40,072 bases of DNA from the NCBI GenBank assembly GCA_946011725.1, contig CAMGBT010000014.1:1-40072 (forward strand), written 5' to 3'. The notes beneath the pieces are model-generated. The model searched no databases. It saw only the letters and a list, made by a program, of their open reading frames with translations, and was not told where the DNA came from. This document shows positions 1 through 11,300 of this stretch, one piece after another (position 1 is the first letter of the stretch; each line of letters starts with the position of its first letter). This stretch comes from an uncultured Bacteroidales bacterium. GTDB taxonomy: Bacteria; Bacteroidota; Bacteroidia; Bacteroidales; Muribaculaceae. The position numbers and the translations under genes were made by a program.

Positions 1-119
1 TCCGCTGCGTGCCAACGTGGTGTTATCTAAAGAGGAACGCGCTCCGCGCGTAGGCTTGCCAACCTCACCCCCCGGCTCTCACGGCTTAACCCCCCGCTCG
101 GCTTGCGGGGTGGGGCATT

Positions 120-2801
120 TTAGTCGAAGAGGCGTTGTTGGCCGGTGATTTCGTCGCGGAGTTGGTCGTCGCTCAGGTCGGTTGGTTGGGGTTCTTCGGT
201 GGGTTGGTCGGGGGCTTCCTCTTGCGGGGCTTCTTCCACCGGTTTGGGGTCTAACTCTTCCACGGCGGTGATGGGGAAGGTGGTGAGGCGTTTGCCTTTG
301 GCTTTGAACGACTTAAGGCCGATGAATTCTTCGGCGTCGACGATGAGCGGCTCGCGGAAGTCTTCGGCGAAGGTCACGCGGAACATGGCGCCGCGGTTGT
401 CGCTGAGCGCAATCAGTGTAGACTTTTCATTATCAGTGAGATAGCGCTGCGGTCGGGGCGACGGTTCAAATTTGAACCGTTTGATATATGGGTAGCCTTG
501 GTCGGCATCGTTGAGCACGGCGGTCCACTCTTTGGCGGGGTCGAAGCGCTCGATGCGGAGGATGTTGTCGTCGTAGTGGTTGGTTTGGGCGAAGGAGGTG
601 GTGTAGAATTGGCCGTCGGTGGTGATTACCAACACGAGGTCCTCGCCGGCGAACTCGCCGAGGAATTGTCCGTGGCCCTCGTAGTTGAGGCGCAAGACGT
701 CGGGGTCGAACCACACCTGCAGCCCACCCAAGGTGGAAGCGCCGCGGCCCTTGAGGGTGAAGCGGTAGACCTCGTTGCGGGTGACCAAATTGCCATTGGC
801 GGTGCGGCTCTTGATGGCTAAGTTGGCGAAATCCACGTCAATTTGCAACTTTTTCAGGCCGCGTTTGGGTTTGAGTATGACTTTTACCACTTCGGCCTCG
901 CCGTTGGGGTTGGCCGAGAACCACGACACCTTCGAACCCGGCAGGCCCTGGGTGAGATTGTACTCGCGGTCGCGGGTGACGGTGTTGACGAAGAAGCGCT
1001 TCATCATGTAGGCGCCGTCCTTGCCATTGCGGTAGATGACGTTGTAGATGGTGCGGCGGTCGTTGCGCTTGAACACGTCGATGTGGATGATTCCCTTGCC
1101 CACGAACATTTTCTCCTGGACTTTGACCACCTTGTAGCGGCCATCCTTGTAGAAGATGATGATGTCGTCGATGTTAGAGCAGGGGCACACCAGTTCGTCC
1201 TTCTTGAGGCCGGTGCCGATGAAGCCCTCCTCGCGGTTGATGTACAGCTTCTCGGTGGCCTCGGCCACGGTGGTGGCTTCGATGGAGTCGAAACCGCGGA
1301 TGACGGTGCGGCGGGGGTAGTGATCGCCATACTTGGCTTTGAGGGTTTCGTACCAGCGGATGGTGAAGTCCACGATGTGGTCGAGGTGCTCGAGCGTTTG
1401 GGCGATTCGCTGTCCGAGGGAGGAGATGAGGCGGTCGGCCTCGTCGGCATTGAAGCGCAGGATGCGCTTCATTTTGATTTCGAGCAGGCGCAGCACGTCG
1501 TCGTCGGTGATTTGGCGGAAGAAGGCACCGGCAAAGGGTGCCAGACGTGTATGTATGTGAGCCACAGCGGCTTCGGTGGTGGGCGCTTGCTCGTATTCCT
1601 TGTCTTTATAGATACGTTGCTCGATGAAAATCTTCTCCAGCGAGGCGAAGAGCAACTGCTCGCGCAATTCGCCCAACTCGATTTCCAGCTCGCTGCGGAG
1701 GATGTGGACGGTGCGGTCGGTGGAGTGACGGAGCACGTCGCTCACGCCGAGGAATTCGGGCTTGTCGCCGCGAATCACGCAGCAGTTGGGCGAGATGCTC
1801 ACTTCGCAGTCGGTGAAAGCGTAGAGGGCGTCGATGGCCTTGTCGGAGGAAGTGCCCGGGAGCAGGTACACCATTATGCGGGCGGTGCTGGCGGTGTTAT
1901 TGTCCACGCGGCGGATCTTGATCTTGCCTTTTTCGAACGCCTTGAGGATGGAGTCGATCACGGCGCCGGTGGTGCGGCCGAAGGGGATTTCGGTGATGGC
2001 CAGCGTGCGGTTGTCGACCTTCTCAATTTTGGCGCGGACCTTGAGCGTGCCGCCGCGGCGGCCGTCGTTGTAACGGCTGACGTCGATGTAGCCGCCGGTG
2101 ACGAAGTCGGGCAGCAGTTTGAAATCCTCGCCGCGCAGGTAAGCCACGGCGGCGTCGCACAGTTCGTTGAAATTGTGCGGCAGAATCTTCGACGACAGGC
2201 CCACGGCGATGCCCTCGGCCCCTTGGGCTAAGAGCAGGGGGAACTTCGACGGCAGGGTCACCGGCTCCTTCTTGCGGCCATCGTAGCTGACGGTCCACTC
2301 GGTCACCTTGGGGCTGTAGAGCGTGTCGAGGGCGAACTGCGACAGGCGCGCTTCGATGTAACGGCCGGCGGCGGCCGAAGCGCCGGTGAGGATGTTGCCC
2401 CAGTTGCCCTGCGTTTCCACCAGCAGGTCCTTCTGACCCAGCTGCACCAGCGCGTCGTTGATGGATGCGTCGCCATGGGGGTGGTACTGCATGGTGTTGC
2501 CCACGATGTTGGCCACCTTGTTGAATCGGCCATCGTCTAACGTCTTCATTGAGTGGAGAATACGGCGTTGCACCGGCTTGAGGCCGTCGTCGATGTTAGG
2601 CACCGCGCGTTCCAAAATCACGTAGGAGGCGTAGTCCAAAAACCACGTCTGGAACATTCCCCGCAGGTGGTGCTTCACCACGTCTTTGGGGTCGCAATAA
2701 GGCTTTGGGCCGGAGGTATGTTGCAGGGTGGCAGCCGGTTGGTCGGCTTCACCCTCGTCGGCAGGGTCGTTGGGATCGTATGTGGGGTTTTCGTCACTCA
2801 T
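120..2801 (-). CDS. parC: Type IIA topoisomerase A subunit (ParC/GyrA family)
   Basis: This is the DNA-cleaving subunit of a type IIA topoisomerase (topoisomerase IV or gyrase), which relieves supercoils or unlinks daughter chromosomes together with a GyrB/ParE ATPase subunit not in this window. The 893-residue protein has the winged-helix cleavage domain near residues 60-160, with DGLKPVQRR at 72-80, YHPHGD at 106-111 and the catalytic tyrosine at Y148 in GRYIEARL. A tower and coiled-coil region follows, then a C-terminal beta-pinwheel region from about 530 and an acidic, proline-rich tail. I see no good GyrA-box, which favours ParC over GyrA, but the paralogue assignment is inference. The residue aligned with the quinolone-determining serine of E. 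coli GyrA is A112, while the acidic partner is kept as D116. It is read from its own promoter. Confidence 0.9.
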   Translation of the reverse strand: MSDENPTYDPNDPADEGEADQPAATLQHTSGPKPYCDPKDVVKHHLRGMFQTWFLDYASYVILERAVPNIDDGLKPVQRRILHSMKTLDDGRFNKVANIVGNTMQYHPHGDASINDALVQLGQKDLLVETQGNWGNILTGASAAAGRYIEARLSQFALDTLYSPKVTEWTVSYDGRKKEPVTLPSKFPLLLAQGAEGIAVGLSSKILPHNFNELCDAAVAYLRGEDFKLLPDFVTGGYIDVSRYNDGRRGGTLKVRAKIEKVDNRTLAITEIPFGRTTGAVIDSILKAFEKGKIKIRRVDNNTASTARIMVYLLPGTSSDKAIDALYAFTDCEVSISPNCCVIRGDKPEFLGVSDVLRHSTDRTVHILRSELEIELGELREQLLFASLEKIFIEQRIYKDKEYEQAPTTEAAVAHIHTRLAPFAGAFFRQITDDDVLRLLEIKMKRILRFNADEADRLISSLGQRIAQTLEHLDHIVDFTIRWYETLKAKYGDHYPRRTVIRGFDSIEATTVAEATEKLYINREEGFIGTGLKKDELVCPCSNIDDIIIFYKDGRYKVVKVQEKMFVGKGIIHIDVFKRNDRRTIYNVIYRNGKDGAYMMKRFFVNTVTRDREYNLTQGLPGSKVSWFSANPNGEAEVVKVILKPKRGLKKLQIDVDFANLAIKSRTANGNLVTRNEVYRFTLKGRGASTLGGLQVWFDPDVLRLNYEGHGQFLGEFAGEDLVLVITTDGQFYTTSFAQTNHYDDNILRIERFDPAKEWTAVLNDADQGYPYIKRFKFEPSPRPQRYLTDNEKSTLIALSDNRGAMFRVTFAEDFREPLIVDAEEFIGLKSFKAKGKRLTTFPITAVEELDPKPVEEAPQEEAPDQPTEEPQPTDLSDDQLRDEITGQQRLFD

Positions 2802-2826
2802 TGTAAGGCATTTTTTAAGGCGTATG

Positions 2827-2858
2827 CAAATTTAGCAAAAATTTGGCAAACGGCCAAA
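2827..2858 (-). promoter_or_regulatory. Promoter of the topoisomerase A gene
   Basis: On the minus strand TAAATTTG (2827-2834) matches the Bacteroidetes -7 box TAnnTTTG, and TTTG (2855-2858) lies 20 bases upstream as the -33 box. The start codon at 2801 is about 25 bases downstream of the -7 box. Confidence 0.6.
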
Positions 2859-2869
2859 AAAAATTGCTA

Positions 2870-3718
2870 TTAGTGCACAAACATCCTGAATATGTCGAAG
2901 AACAATTCTCCGAAGAAGTCATAGACACGATTGACCAAACCGGGGCATCCGAAGATGAGAAAGACGGTGACTATGGCCATCATGTTGTAAAGATTGCGGA
3001 AGACGTTCGAACTCTCGACGTTGACGAAATAAGATGCGATGTTGCGGATGATGTTGCCGCCGTCCAGTCCGGCCAAGGGCAGGACGTTGAGGCCGAAGAG
3101 CAGGAAGCTGACGAGGGCATATTGATATGAGATCGAGACGGCTGCATGGTCGCTCCCGTTATTGGCCAATATCACAGCCGCGGCCATGCCTACGATGGTG
3201 ATCAGCAAGTTGACCATCAGGCCGCCGGCGTTGATGAGCAACTGCTGCGTGGTGGAGCGGCGCTCCAATTCGTCCGGGTTAAAGGTGATGTAACCGCCCA
3301 AGGGGAGGAAGCCAAGGCAGTACTCCGTGTGGCGCCATCGGGGCAGGGTGTCGGGCGGTAACTGCTTCACCGTTACGGCTTTAAACAGAGTGCCGCGCGC
3401 CGGCACCAGCCAGCCCGTGGGCGAAATCAGGCCGTCGTCCACGTAGGGGCGAGTCAGTTGGAATGAGATGAGCGCCCACTCGCCCATGGCGTGCATCGAC
3501 ACCCCATTGTCGTAATCAACATCCACCTGACGCTTGCGCGAAATCAGCGCCACGCGCCCCGTGGCCGGGTTATATTTAATTAATGTGAAACCAAAATTGA
3601 AAAACAAGCTGGCACGGCGCACCGGCACACCAAATCGGCGCGCCCACAGATAGTGCCCCGCCTCGTGCAACACAATCAGCGGCGTCAGCACATAAATCAA
3701 AAATTCAAATTCAATCAT
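2870..3718 (-). CDS. M50-family membrane metalloprotease (site-2-protease-like)
   Basis: This is a 282-residue integral membrane zinc protease of the M50 family. LHEAGH holds the zinc-binding HExxH (H18, E19, H22) in the first hydrophobic segment, and NVLPLAGLDGG (N211, P214, D219) supplies the second half of the active site. The intermediate motif GFLPLGGYI (136-144) is also typical. Several hydrophobic segments lie at 3-17, 163-185 and 198-218. Family members cleave within or next to membranes, often to release anti-sigma factors, but no substrate is suggested by the neighbours here. There is no PDZ domain, so it is a short member of the family rather than RseP. Its gene is divergent from the downstream kinase gene and has its own promoter. 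Confidence 0.85.
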   Translation of the reverse strand: MIEFEFLIYVLTPLIVLHEAGHYLWARRFGVPVRRASLFFNFGFTLIKYNPATGRVALISRKRQVDVDYDNGVSMHAMGEWALISFQLTRPYVDDGLISPTGWLVPARGTLFKAVTVKQLPPDTLPRWRHTEYCLGFLPLGGYITFNPDELERRSTTQQLLINAGGLMVNLLITIVGMAAAVILANNGSDHAAVSISYQYALVSFLLFGLNVLPLAGLDGGNIIRNIASYFVNVESSNVFRNLYNMMAIVTVFLIFGCPGLVNRVYDFFGELFFDIFRMFVH

Positions 3719-3743
3719 AAAGCTACAAAACTAAACTTCTGCA

Positions 3744-3775
3744 CAAAATTACAACAAAAAATCAACAAATCCAAA
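3744..3775 (-). promoter_or_regulatory. Promoter of the M50 protease gene
   Basis: Minus-strand TAATTTTG (3744-3751) fits TAnnTTTG, and TTTG at 3772-3775 lies exactly 20 bases upstream. The start codon at 3718 is about 25 bases downstream of the box. Confidence 0.6.
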
Positions 3776-3840
3776 TCTTATCATTTGATTTACGCAAAAT
3801 ACTCTCCGGACGGTGCTTTTTGCTAAAAAATTGTAAAAGG

Positions 3841-3872
3841 TTTGCAAAAATCGCAAAATAGTTGTACTTTTG
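3841..3872 (+). promoter_or_regulatory. Promoter of the BadF-like kinase / ruvA / sprA operon
   Basis: TTTG (3841-3844), a 20-base gap and TACTTTTG (3865-3872) form a full Bacteroidetes promoter, about 28 bases ahead of the ATG at 3901. It is divergent from the M50 protease promoter, and the two -33 boxes are about 65 bases apart. Confidence 0.65.
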
Positions 3873-3900
3873 TGCTTTATTTTGCATTATAACACTTGAT

Positions 3901-4737
3901 ATGAAAGTAATTGCCGAAAGTAGCAGCACACGCACCGAGTGGGCTTTGGTGGATGGAAAGGAAATCGTGGAACACGCTTTCACCACGGGTATGAACCCCT
4001 TCTTCCTGTCGCGCCGCGAGATTTCCCACTGCATCCGCCTGGAGCTGCCCGAAGTGTTCTTCCGCCGCCGTTGGGACCACGTGTATTTCTACGGCGCGGG
4101 CTGCGCCAATACCGAGAAGAATAAGATTATGGAATCGTCGTTGGTGGCGCAGTTTCGCACGCCGGTCACCGTTGGCAGCGACCTTTTGGGCGCCGCTCGC
4201 GGGCTGTTGGTGCGCCGCTCCGGCTTGGCTTGCATCCTCGGCACCGGTTCCAATTCCTGTCTCTACAACGGCCAGGAAATCGTCAAGAACGTGCCGCCGC
4301 TGGGCTACATCCTCGGCGACGAAGGCTCCGGCGCTTACTTAGGCAAGGTGTTCATCGCCGACATCCTCAAGGACATCGCCCCCAACCAGCTTAAACGCGA
4401 ATTTTTCGAGCGCTATTCCATTAATATCAATATGATTATGGATGAAATCTACACCAACTCGCTCCCGTCGCGTTCGCTGGCCAAGTATTCCGCATTTCTG
4501 AGCGACCACATCGACGATGCCTACGTCTACCAGCTGGTCTACTCGGCCTTCATGCTTTTCTTCAACCGCAACATCGCGGCTTACGACTACCGCAACCAGC
4601 CCGTGTGCTTCGTGGGCGCCACCGCGGTGCGCTTCCGCTCCGTGCTCGACCATGCCGCCGCCGATTTCGGCGTGAAAATATCCAAAGTAGTACCCAACTC
4701 CATGCCCGGCTTGGTGGAATTCCATTCAGCCGACTAA
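3901..4737 (+). CDS. BadF/BadG/NagK-like ATPase, probable N-acetylglucosamine-type kinase
   Basis: This 278-residue ASKHA-fold protein resembles the short BadF/BcrA-type sugar kinases that phosphorylate amino sugars such as N-acetylglucosamine. The start at 3901 is chosen because it lies just after a promoter and places the phosphate-1 motif at the very N-terminus; an upstream in-frame ATG at 3862 would lie inside the promoter. Visible motifs are the phosphate-1 strand at 3-15, a catalytic-base candidate D94 in VGSDLLGAAR, the adenosine motif GTGSNS at 114-119, and GDEGSG at 139-144. In the phosphate-1 strand the usual acidic start D is E6 (AESSSTRTEW). The stop is 6 bases before ruvA, so both genes are probably co-transcribed. 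The substrate is unproven. Confidence 0.82.
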   Translation: MKVIAESSSTRTEWALVDGKEIVEHAFTTGMNPFFLSRREISHCIRLELPEVFFRRRWDHVYFYGAGCANTEKNKIMESSLVAQFRTPVTVGSDLLGAARGLLVRRSGLACILGTGSNSCLYNGQEIVKNVPPLGYILGDEGSGAYLGKVFIADILKDIAPNQLKREFFERYSININMIMDEIYTNSLPSRSLAKYSAFLSDHIDDAYVYQLVYSAFMLFFNRNIAAYDYRNQPVCFVGATAVRFRSVLDHAAADFGVKISKVVPNSMPGLVEFHSAD

Positions 4738-4743
4738 CTCGCT

Positions 4744-5328
4744 ATGATTGAAGCTATTAAAGGCACCATTGCCGCACTGAATCCCGCCGCCGTCACCCTC
4801 GACACCCCCGGCGGCGTGGCTTACTCGCTCAATATCACCCTCCCCACCTTCACCGCCCTGCAATCGCAGCACGAGGCGCGCTTGTTGGTGCACGAATCCA
4901 TCCGCGAAGACGCCTGGGTGCTCTTCGGATTCCTCACCGACCAAGAGCGCGAACTGTTCCGCGCGTTGGTGGGTGTGTCGGGCGTCGGCGCCGCCACCGC
5001 CCGCATGATTCTCTCCGCCATCCCCGCCGCCGACCTCGGTGCCGTAATCGCCAATAGCGATGTCCGACGCCTCAAATCCGTCAAAGGCGTCGGCGCCAAA
5101 ACCGCTGAAAGAATAATAGTTGACCTCCGCGATAAAATAAAAACCGACCCTGCTACGTTATTAGAACAAGCACCGGCCGCTACGGCCAATTACGATGAGG
5201 CGCTCGAAGCCTTGGTCATCCTCGGTTTCCCCCGCCCGGCATCGGTCAAAGCGCTGAAGAAAGTGTTCGACGACGACCCCGCCACCTCCATCGAAATGGC
5301 CGTAAAGCGTGCTATGTCAATGCTTTAA
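4744..5328 (+). CDS. ruvA: Holliday junction branch migration protein RuvA
   Basis: RuvA tetramers bind four-way DNA junctions and load the RuvB helicase during recombinational repair. The 194-residue product has the usual length. It shows an N-terminal OB-fold (about 1-62), two helix-hairpin-helix motifs (VGVSGVGAATA near 76-86 and VKGVGAKTA near 113-121), and a C-terminal three-helix domain (about 150-194, with EALVILGF) that contacts RuvB. It lies 6 bases after the kinase gene and 50 bases before sprA. The ruvA-sprA order is one I recall as common in Bacteroidetes; RuvB and RuvC are not in the window. Confidence 0.96.
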   Translation: MIEAIKGTIAALNPAAVTLDTPGGVAYSLNITLPTFTALQSQHEARLLVHESIREDAWVLFGFLTDQERELFRALVGVSGVGAATARMILSAIPAADLGAVIANSDVRRLKSVKGVGAKTAERIIVDLRDKIKTDPATLLEQAPAATANYDEALEALVILGFPRPASVKALKKVFDDDPATSIEMAVKRAMSML

Positions 5329-5378
5329 CCATTCCCGCCTGTGTTGCAATGCCGGACGGCTTAATTTTTGTGTAGTAG

Positions 5379-8300
5379 ATGGCGAAACATACAGCAAAGA
5401 CGCCTCTTAACATGGTGATGCTGCGGCTGCTGGCCGCGGCAGTCATCATCGTGTGTTTGGTCACCTCTTTGCTGCCCGCTTCCGGCCAATACTACACCCC
5501 CACCATCACCCCGCCGCCGCCCGCGGCCACACCGGCCGTGTCGGACTCCGCCGAGTACCCCAACGTGCGCCACACCGTTCCCGTTGATTATGAGGATCTT
5601 ATGGGTTCGACATCATCCGTGGACCTGCGCACACCCGAAAACATCACCACCGAAGCCGAGTACGACCCCGCCACCGGGTGCTACGTCATCCGAACCAAGA
5701 TGGGCAACTTCGACATCGCCTCGCCATTCCTCCTCACCGAAGCGCAATACAACAACTGGCAGCTTCGACAGTCGCTTCAACAATACTATCGCGAGCGCAA
5801 CCTCGCCCTGGTCACCGATAAAGAGAAGGCGGCATTCAACGTGCTCGACATGAACTTCGCCCTCGGCCCCTTGGAAAAAATCTTCGGCCCGGGCGGTGTG
5901 CAGCTCAAGACTCAAGGCTCCATCCAAATCAACATGGGCGTCAAGAGCAACTTCACCGACAACCCCTCGCTTTCGGTCAACTCTCGCCGCAAAACGTACT
6001 TCGACTTCGACCAGCGGATCCAAGCCACCATCAACGCCTCGGTGGGCGACCGCATGCGCTTCAATATGACCTACAACACCGACGCCACCTTCGACTTCGA
6101 CTCCAAAAACCTCCGCCTCAACTACGAAGGCAAGGAGGACGACATCGTGCAGTCGATCGAGGCCGGTAACGTATCCATGACCACCGGGTCGTCGCTCATC
6201 CAAGGTAGCGCCGCCCTGTTCGGTATCAAAACCAAGCTCCAATTCGGCCGCCTGACCATCACCTCGCTCATCTCGCAGCAAAATTCTGAAAGCCAAACCG
6301 TTAACTCAAAAGGCGGCGCGCAAACCACCAAGTTCACAGTCAACGCCGACCAATACGACCAAAACCGACACTACTTCCTATCGCACTTCTTCCGCGACAA
6401 CTACGACCAATTCGCCTCGAAGCTACCATATGTCTCCTCCGGTGTGTCGATCACGCGCATCGAGGTCTGGGTCACCAACAAAAGCGGCCGGTATGAGCAG
6501 GCGCGCAACCTCGTTGCCCTCCAAGACCTCGGCGAAAACCGTCGCATCTCCAACAGCTATTGGCAGCCGAACCTCGCCTTCGACAACCCCGCAAACTCAT
6601 CCAACAACGAGCTTTCAACCCTCAAAGAGCAATATCCCGATGCGCGCTATATAAATAATGTGACACAAGCCCTCGAACCGCTCTCCGCCTATGGCTTCGG
6701 CGGCGGCGCCGACTACGAAAAGGTGGAAAGCGCGCGCTTGCTCTCCTCGAGCGAGTACACCCTCAACTCCACCCTCGGCTACATCTCCCTCAAGTCAGCG
6801 CTTAATGCCGACGAAGTGCTGGCCGTGGCTTTCGAATACACGTACCACGGCCAAGTGTACCAAGTGGGCGAGTTCTCCTCCGACGTGGCCCAAACCGACC
6901 AGTCGCTCTACGTGAAGATGCTCAAGAGCACCACCGTCAACACCGCCGAACCCATGTGGGACTTGATGATGAAAAACGTCTACTCTCTCGGCGCTTACCA
7001 AGTGCAAAGATCCAACTTCAAGCTGAATATCAAGTACTTAAGCGACACCACCGGCACGGAAATCTACTATCTGCCCACCCCCAACCTCAACACCAAGTCG
7101 CTGCTGCAGGTGATGAACCTCGACCGCATCGATTCCAATAACGAGTCCAACCCCGATGGTATCTTCGACTACATCGAGGGCTACACCATCATTCCGGCTC
7201 AGGGCAAGGTCATCTTCCCGGTAGTGGAGCCATTCGGTGAGCACTTGCGACGCCAAATCGGCAACGATATCGAAGCGCAACGCTTTGTGTATCAAGAACT
7301 TTACGACTCCACGCTGGTTGTAGCCCGCCAATTTGCCGACAAGAATAAGTTCATCCTCGCCGGCGAATACCAAGCCTCCAACGGCGCACAAATCCGCCTC
7401 AACGCCATGAACGTGCCCCGCGGGTCGGTAATCGTAACCGCCGGCGGTGTCACCTTGGTGGAGAACTCCGACTACACCGTCGACTACGCCATGGGCATAG
7501 TCACCATCACCAACCAATCCATCATCGACTCCGGCCAGAGCGTCAGCGTTCGCCTCGAAAACCAGTCGCTATTCTCCATGCAGCGAAAAACGTTGGTAGG
7601 CTTCGACGTGCAGTACCAATTCAACCGCGACCTCAACATCGGCGCCACCTACATGCACTTCTCCGAAAAGGCGCTCACCGAAAAAGTGTCCATCGGCGAC
7701 GAAACCGTCAACAACTCCATCTTCGGTTTCAACCTGTCCTACAACAAGGAGTTCATGTGGCTCACCAACCTGCTCAACCTCATCCCCACGGTCAACGCCA
7801 CCCAGCCTTCGCGCATCAGCCTCACCGCCGAATACGCCCAATTAGTGCCCGCGTCGAATAAGTCCGGCTCCGCCCGCGGCTCATCCTACGTCGACGACTT
7901 CGAAAGCACCCAAACCGGCATCGACCTGCGCTCGCCCTACGCCTGGTACCTCGCCTCCACCCCTTACGACACCTCCGAAGACGCCCTCTTCCCCGAAGCC
8001 AACCTCTCCAACGACGTCCGCTACGGCTACAATCGCGCCCTGCTCAACTGGTACTTCATCGACCGAATGTTCACCTCGCGCAACTCCTCCCTCGCCCCGG
8101 GCTACATCAAGAGCGACCTCTCGCAACTCTCGCACCCCTACGTGCGCGAAGTCACCTCCTACGAAATCTTCCCCGGCCGCGAACTCTCCTACGGCGAATC
8201 TTCCACCGTCCAAACCCTCAACCTCTCCTTCTACCCCGAAGAGCGCGGCCCGTACAACCTCGACGCCGACCGCATCGACTCCGAAGGCCGCCTCCTATTC

Positions 8301-11300
8301 CCCGAACAGCGCTGGGGCGGCATCATGCGCAAGATGGACAATACCAACTTCGAGCAATCCAACATCGAGTACCTCGAATTTTGGATGATGAGCCCCTTCC
8401 TCGACCCCAACAACCCCGTCACCGAGGGCGGCGACCTCTACATCAACTTCGGCGAAATCTCCGAAGACATCCTCAAAGACGGATTCAAGAGCTACGAAAA
8501 CGGCGTGCCCGCCGACGGCTCCAACACCAACATGCAGGAGACCAATTGGGGCCGCGTCTCCACCCAAAACTCGCTCACATACTCCTTCGACAACTCCAAC
8601 GGCGCTCGCCTCCGCCAAGACGTGGGCCTCAACGGCCTGAGCACCGACGACGAATACAACCACCCCTCATACGCCGCTTTCGTGGAGCGTCTGCGCCAAG
8701 TCCTCTCTCCCGCAACCCTCGAACAGATGGAGCTCGACCCGTTCTCGCCCCTGAACGACCCCGCTTCGGATAACTACCACTTCTACCGCGGCTACGACTA
8801 CGATGAGCAACGCGTCAACATCCTCGACCGTTACAAACGCTACAACGGTCTGGAAGGCAACTCCCTCTCGCCCGACGACGTCAACGACCAACTCTACCAA
8901 ACCTCCCGCGCCACCCCCGACGTGGAAGACATCAACCAAGACAACACCCTCAACGAATACGAGCGTTACTTCCAATACCGCGTGTCGATTCGCCCCGAGG
9001 ACTTCGTCGTGGGCCGCAACTACATCACTAATAAGCAAGTGTCGGTGGTGCACGCGCGCAACGACTCCAACATCACCGTGGAGTGGTATCAGTTCAAAAT
9101 TCCTCTGAAGGACTACGAAAAAGTGGTGGGCAACATCAAGGACTTCTCCACCATCCGCTTTGCCCGCATGTTCCTCACCGGCTTCCGCACCCCGGTCCAC
9201 ATCCGATTCGCCACACTCGAATTGGTGCGCGGCGAATGGCGCCCATACGACTTCAACCTCAACTCCCGCGGCGACGTGCCGGCCGAAGGCTCGTTGGATG
9301 TGTCTGTGGTCAACATCGAAGAATACGCCGCCCGCGAGCCGGTCAACTACGTCCTGCCGCCCGGCGTCACCCGTATCACCGACCCCGGCCAGAGCCAAGT
9401 GGTGCAGCTCAACGAGCAGTCTATGTCGCTCAAAGTCACCGGTCTGCAAGCCGGCGATGCTCGCGGCGTGTACCGCAACACCCAGCAGGACCTTCGCAAC
9501 TACAAGCGCCTGCAAATGTGGGTGCACGCCGAGCAACTTATCGACGACGTTACTTCACTCCGCTCCGGCGACCTCAGCGTATTCATCCGCCTCGGCTCCG
9601 ATGTGAAAAATAACTACTACGAGTACGAAATTCCTCTGACCCTCACTCCCGAAGGCCACTACTCCGACAGCCCGTCCGACCGCGCTCGCGTGTGGCCCAT
9701 GGACAACTTCCTCGACCTCAACCTGCAAAATTTCGTCGACCTCAAGCTCCAACGCAACACCGCCAAGCGCAACGAAGAATCCGGCGTCGGCTTCCAAATC
9801 CGCTACTCCCAGCGCGACCCCGACAACGAGCGCAACACCATCACCGTAATGGGTAATCCCACCCTCTCCGACGTGCGCGTGCTCCTCATCGGCGTGCGCA
9901 ATAACTCCGCCACCGTCAAGGACGGCGTGGTATGGGTCAACGAACTCAAAGTCACCGACTTCAACCAAGACGGCGGCTGGGCCGGCAAGGCCAACGTCAC
10001 CCTCAACATGAGCGACATCGCCACCATCAACGCCGGCGCGCACGTTGAAACCGCCGGCTTCGGCGCCGTGGACCAAGGCCTCAACTCGCGCCGCATGGAC
10101 GACTACGAGCAGTACAACTTCGCCATTCAAGCCGACCTCGGACGCTTCCTCCCCGAAGCCGCCCACCTGCGTGCGCCCATCTACTACTCCATGTCGCGCG
10201 AAACAGTCACCCCGCGTTACAACCCGCTCGACCAAGACGTCCTCCTCGACGACGCTCTCGACGCTTGCGCCACCCAAGCCGAGCGCGACTCCATCGAATC
10301 CTACGCCATCGAGCGTACTACCCGCCGAAACTTCTCCGTCTCCGGCCTCAACTTCGGCGTCCGCAGCAAAAATCCCATGCCTTGGGACCCCGCCAACTTC
10401 ACCTTCAACTTCTCCTTCTCCAAGCAAACTCGCCAAGAGCCCAGCATCGAATACGAGTACACCAACGACTATCGCGGCTCGTTCCAATATTCCTACTCGC
10501 CGATGATACGCGGCCTCAAGCCCCTCGGCTGGCTCAAAACCAAGAATAAGAACCTCAAATTCTTCAAAGATTTGGAGATCCAATGGCTGCCCAACAGCAT
10601 CCAATTCCTCACCAACATGTCGCGTTACTACTTCGAGCAGCAAATGCGCTCGGAGAACGATGTCATGTTCCAACTGCCCGTGTCGGTGAGCAAAAACTTC
10701 CTGTGGGATCGCCAGCTCAACGTCACTTGGAACCTCACCAAGAACCTCCAATTCACCTTCGCCTCCAATACCTCCGCTCGCATCGAAGAGCCGATAGGTG
10801 CCGTCAACAAGCGCCTCTTTCCCGACCGCTACCGCGAATGGAAGGACACCGTTTGGCAGAGTATCCTCTCGCTCGGTACGCCTTGGAACTATAACCAAAG
10901 CTTCACCGCTCAATATAAGGCGCCATTCAGCAAGATTCCCGTGCTCGACTTCCTCACCGGTCAAGTATCGTACAACGGCACATACCGCTGGGACCGTGGC
11001 GCCACTATAGATGGCCAACAGCTCGGCAACACCATCGCCAACCAAGGCGCATGGAACTGGAGCGGACGCATCAACTTCGAATCGCTCTACAACAAGATCC
11101 CAATCTGCAAGGAGGTCACCAAGCGATTCGCCAATACCACCCAGCGCCCCGCTCAGCGCCAAGGCAACCAAGCACAGAACAACCGCCAGTCGGCCCAGCG
11201 CCGTCAGCGCAAGTTCGAACGCGCTTACCAGCTCCCCGCCGACTCCGCCCAGCTCATAATCAAGCACAACCTCCGCACCAAGAAAGTCAAAGTGGTCTGC

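Noticed and set aside
843-2231. 462-residue open frame on the plus strand inside the topoisomerase gene
   Set aside because: It is antisense to a strongly supported gene and its composition (runs of Val, Ala, Gly, Asp, His) is what the opposite strand of GC-rich coding DNA gives; no promoter or family resemblance.
4339-4725. Histidine-rich antisense protein opposite the BadF-like kinase
   Set aside because: Shadow of the kinase gene; His-rich runs come from complementing Val and Met codons.
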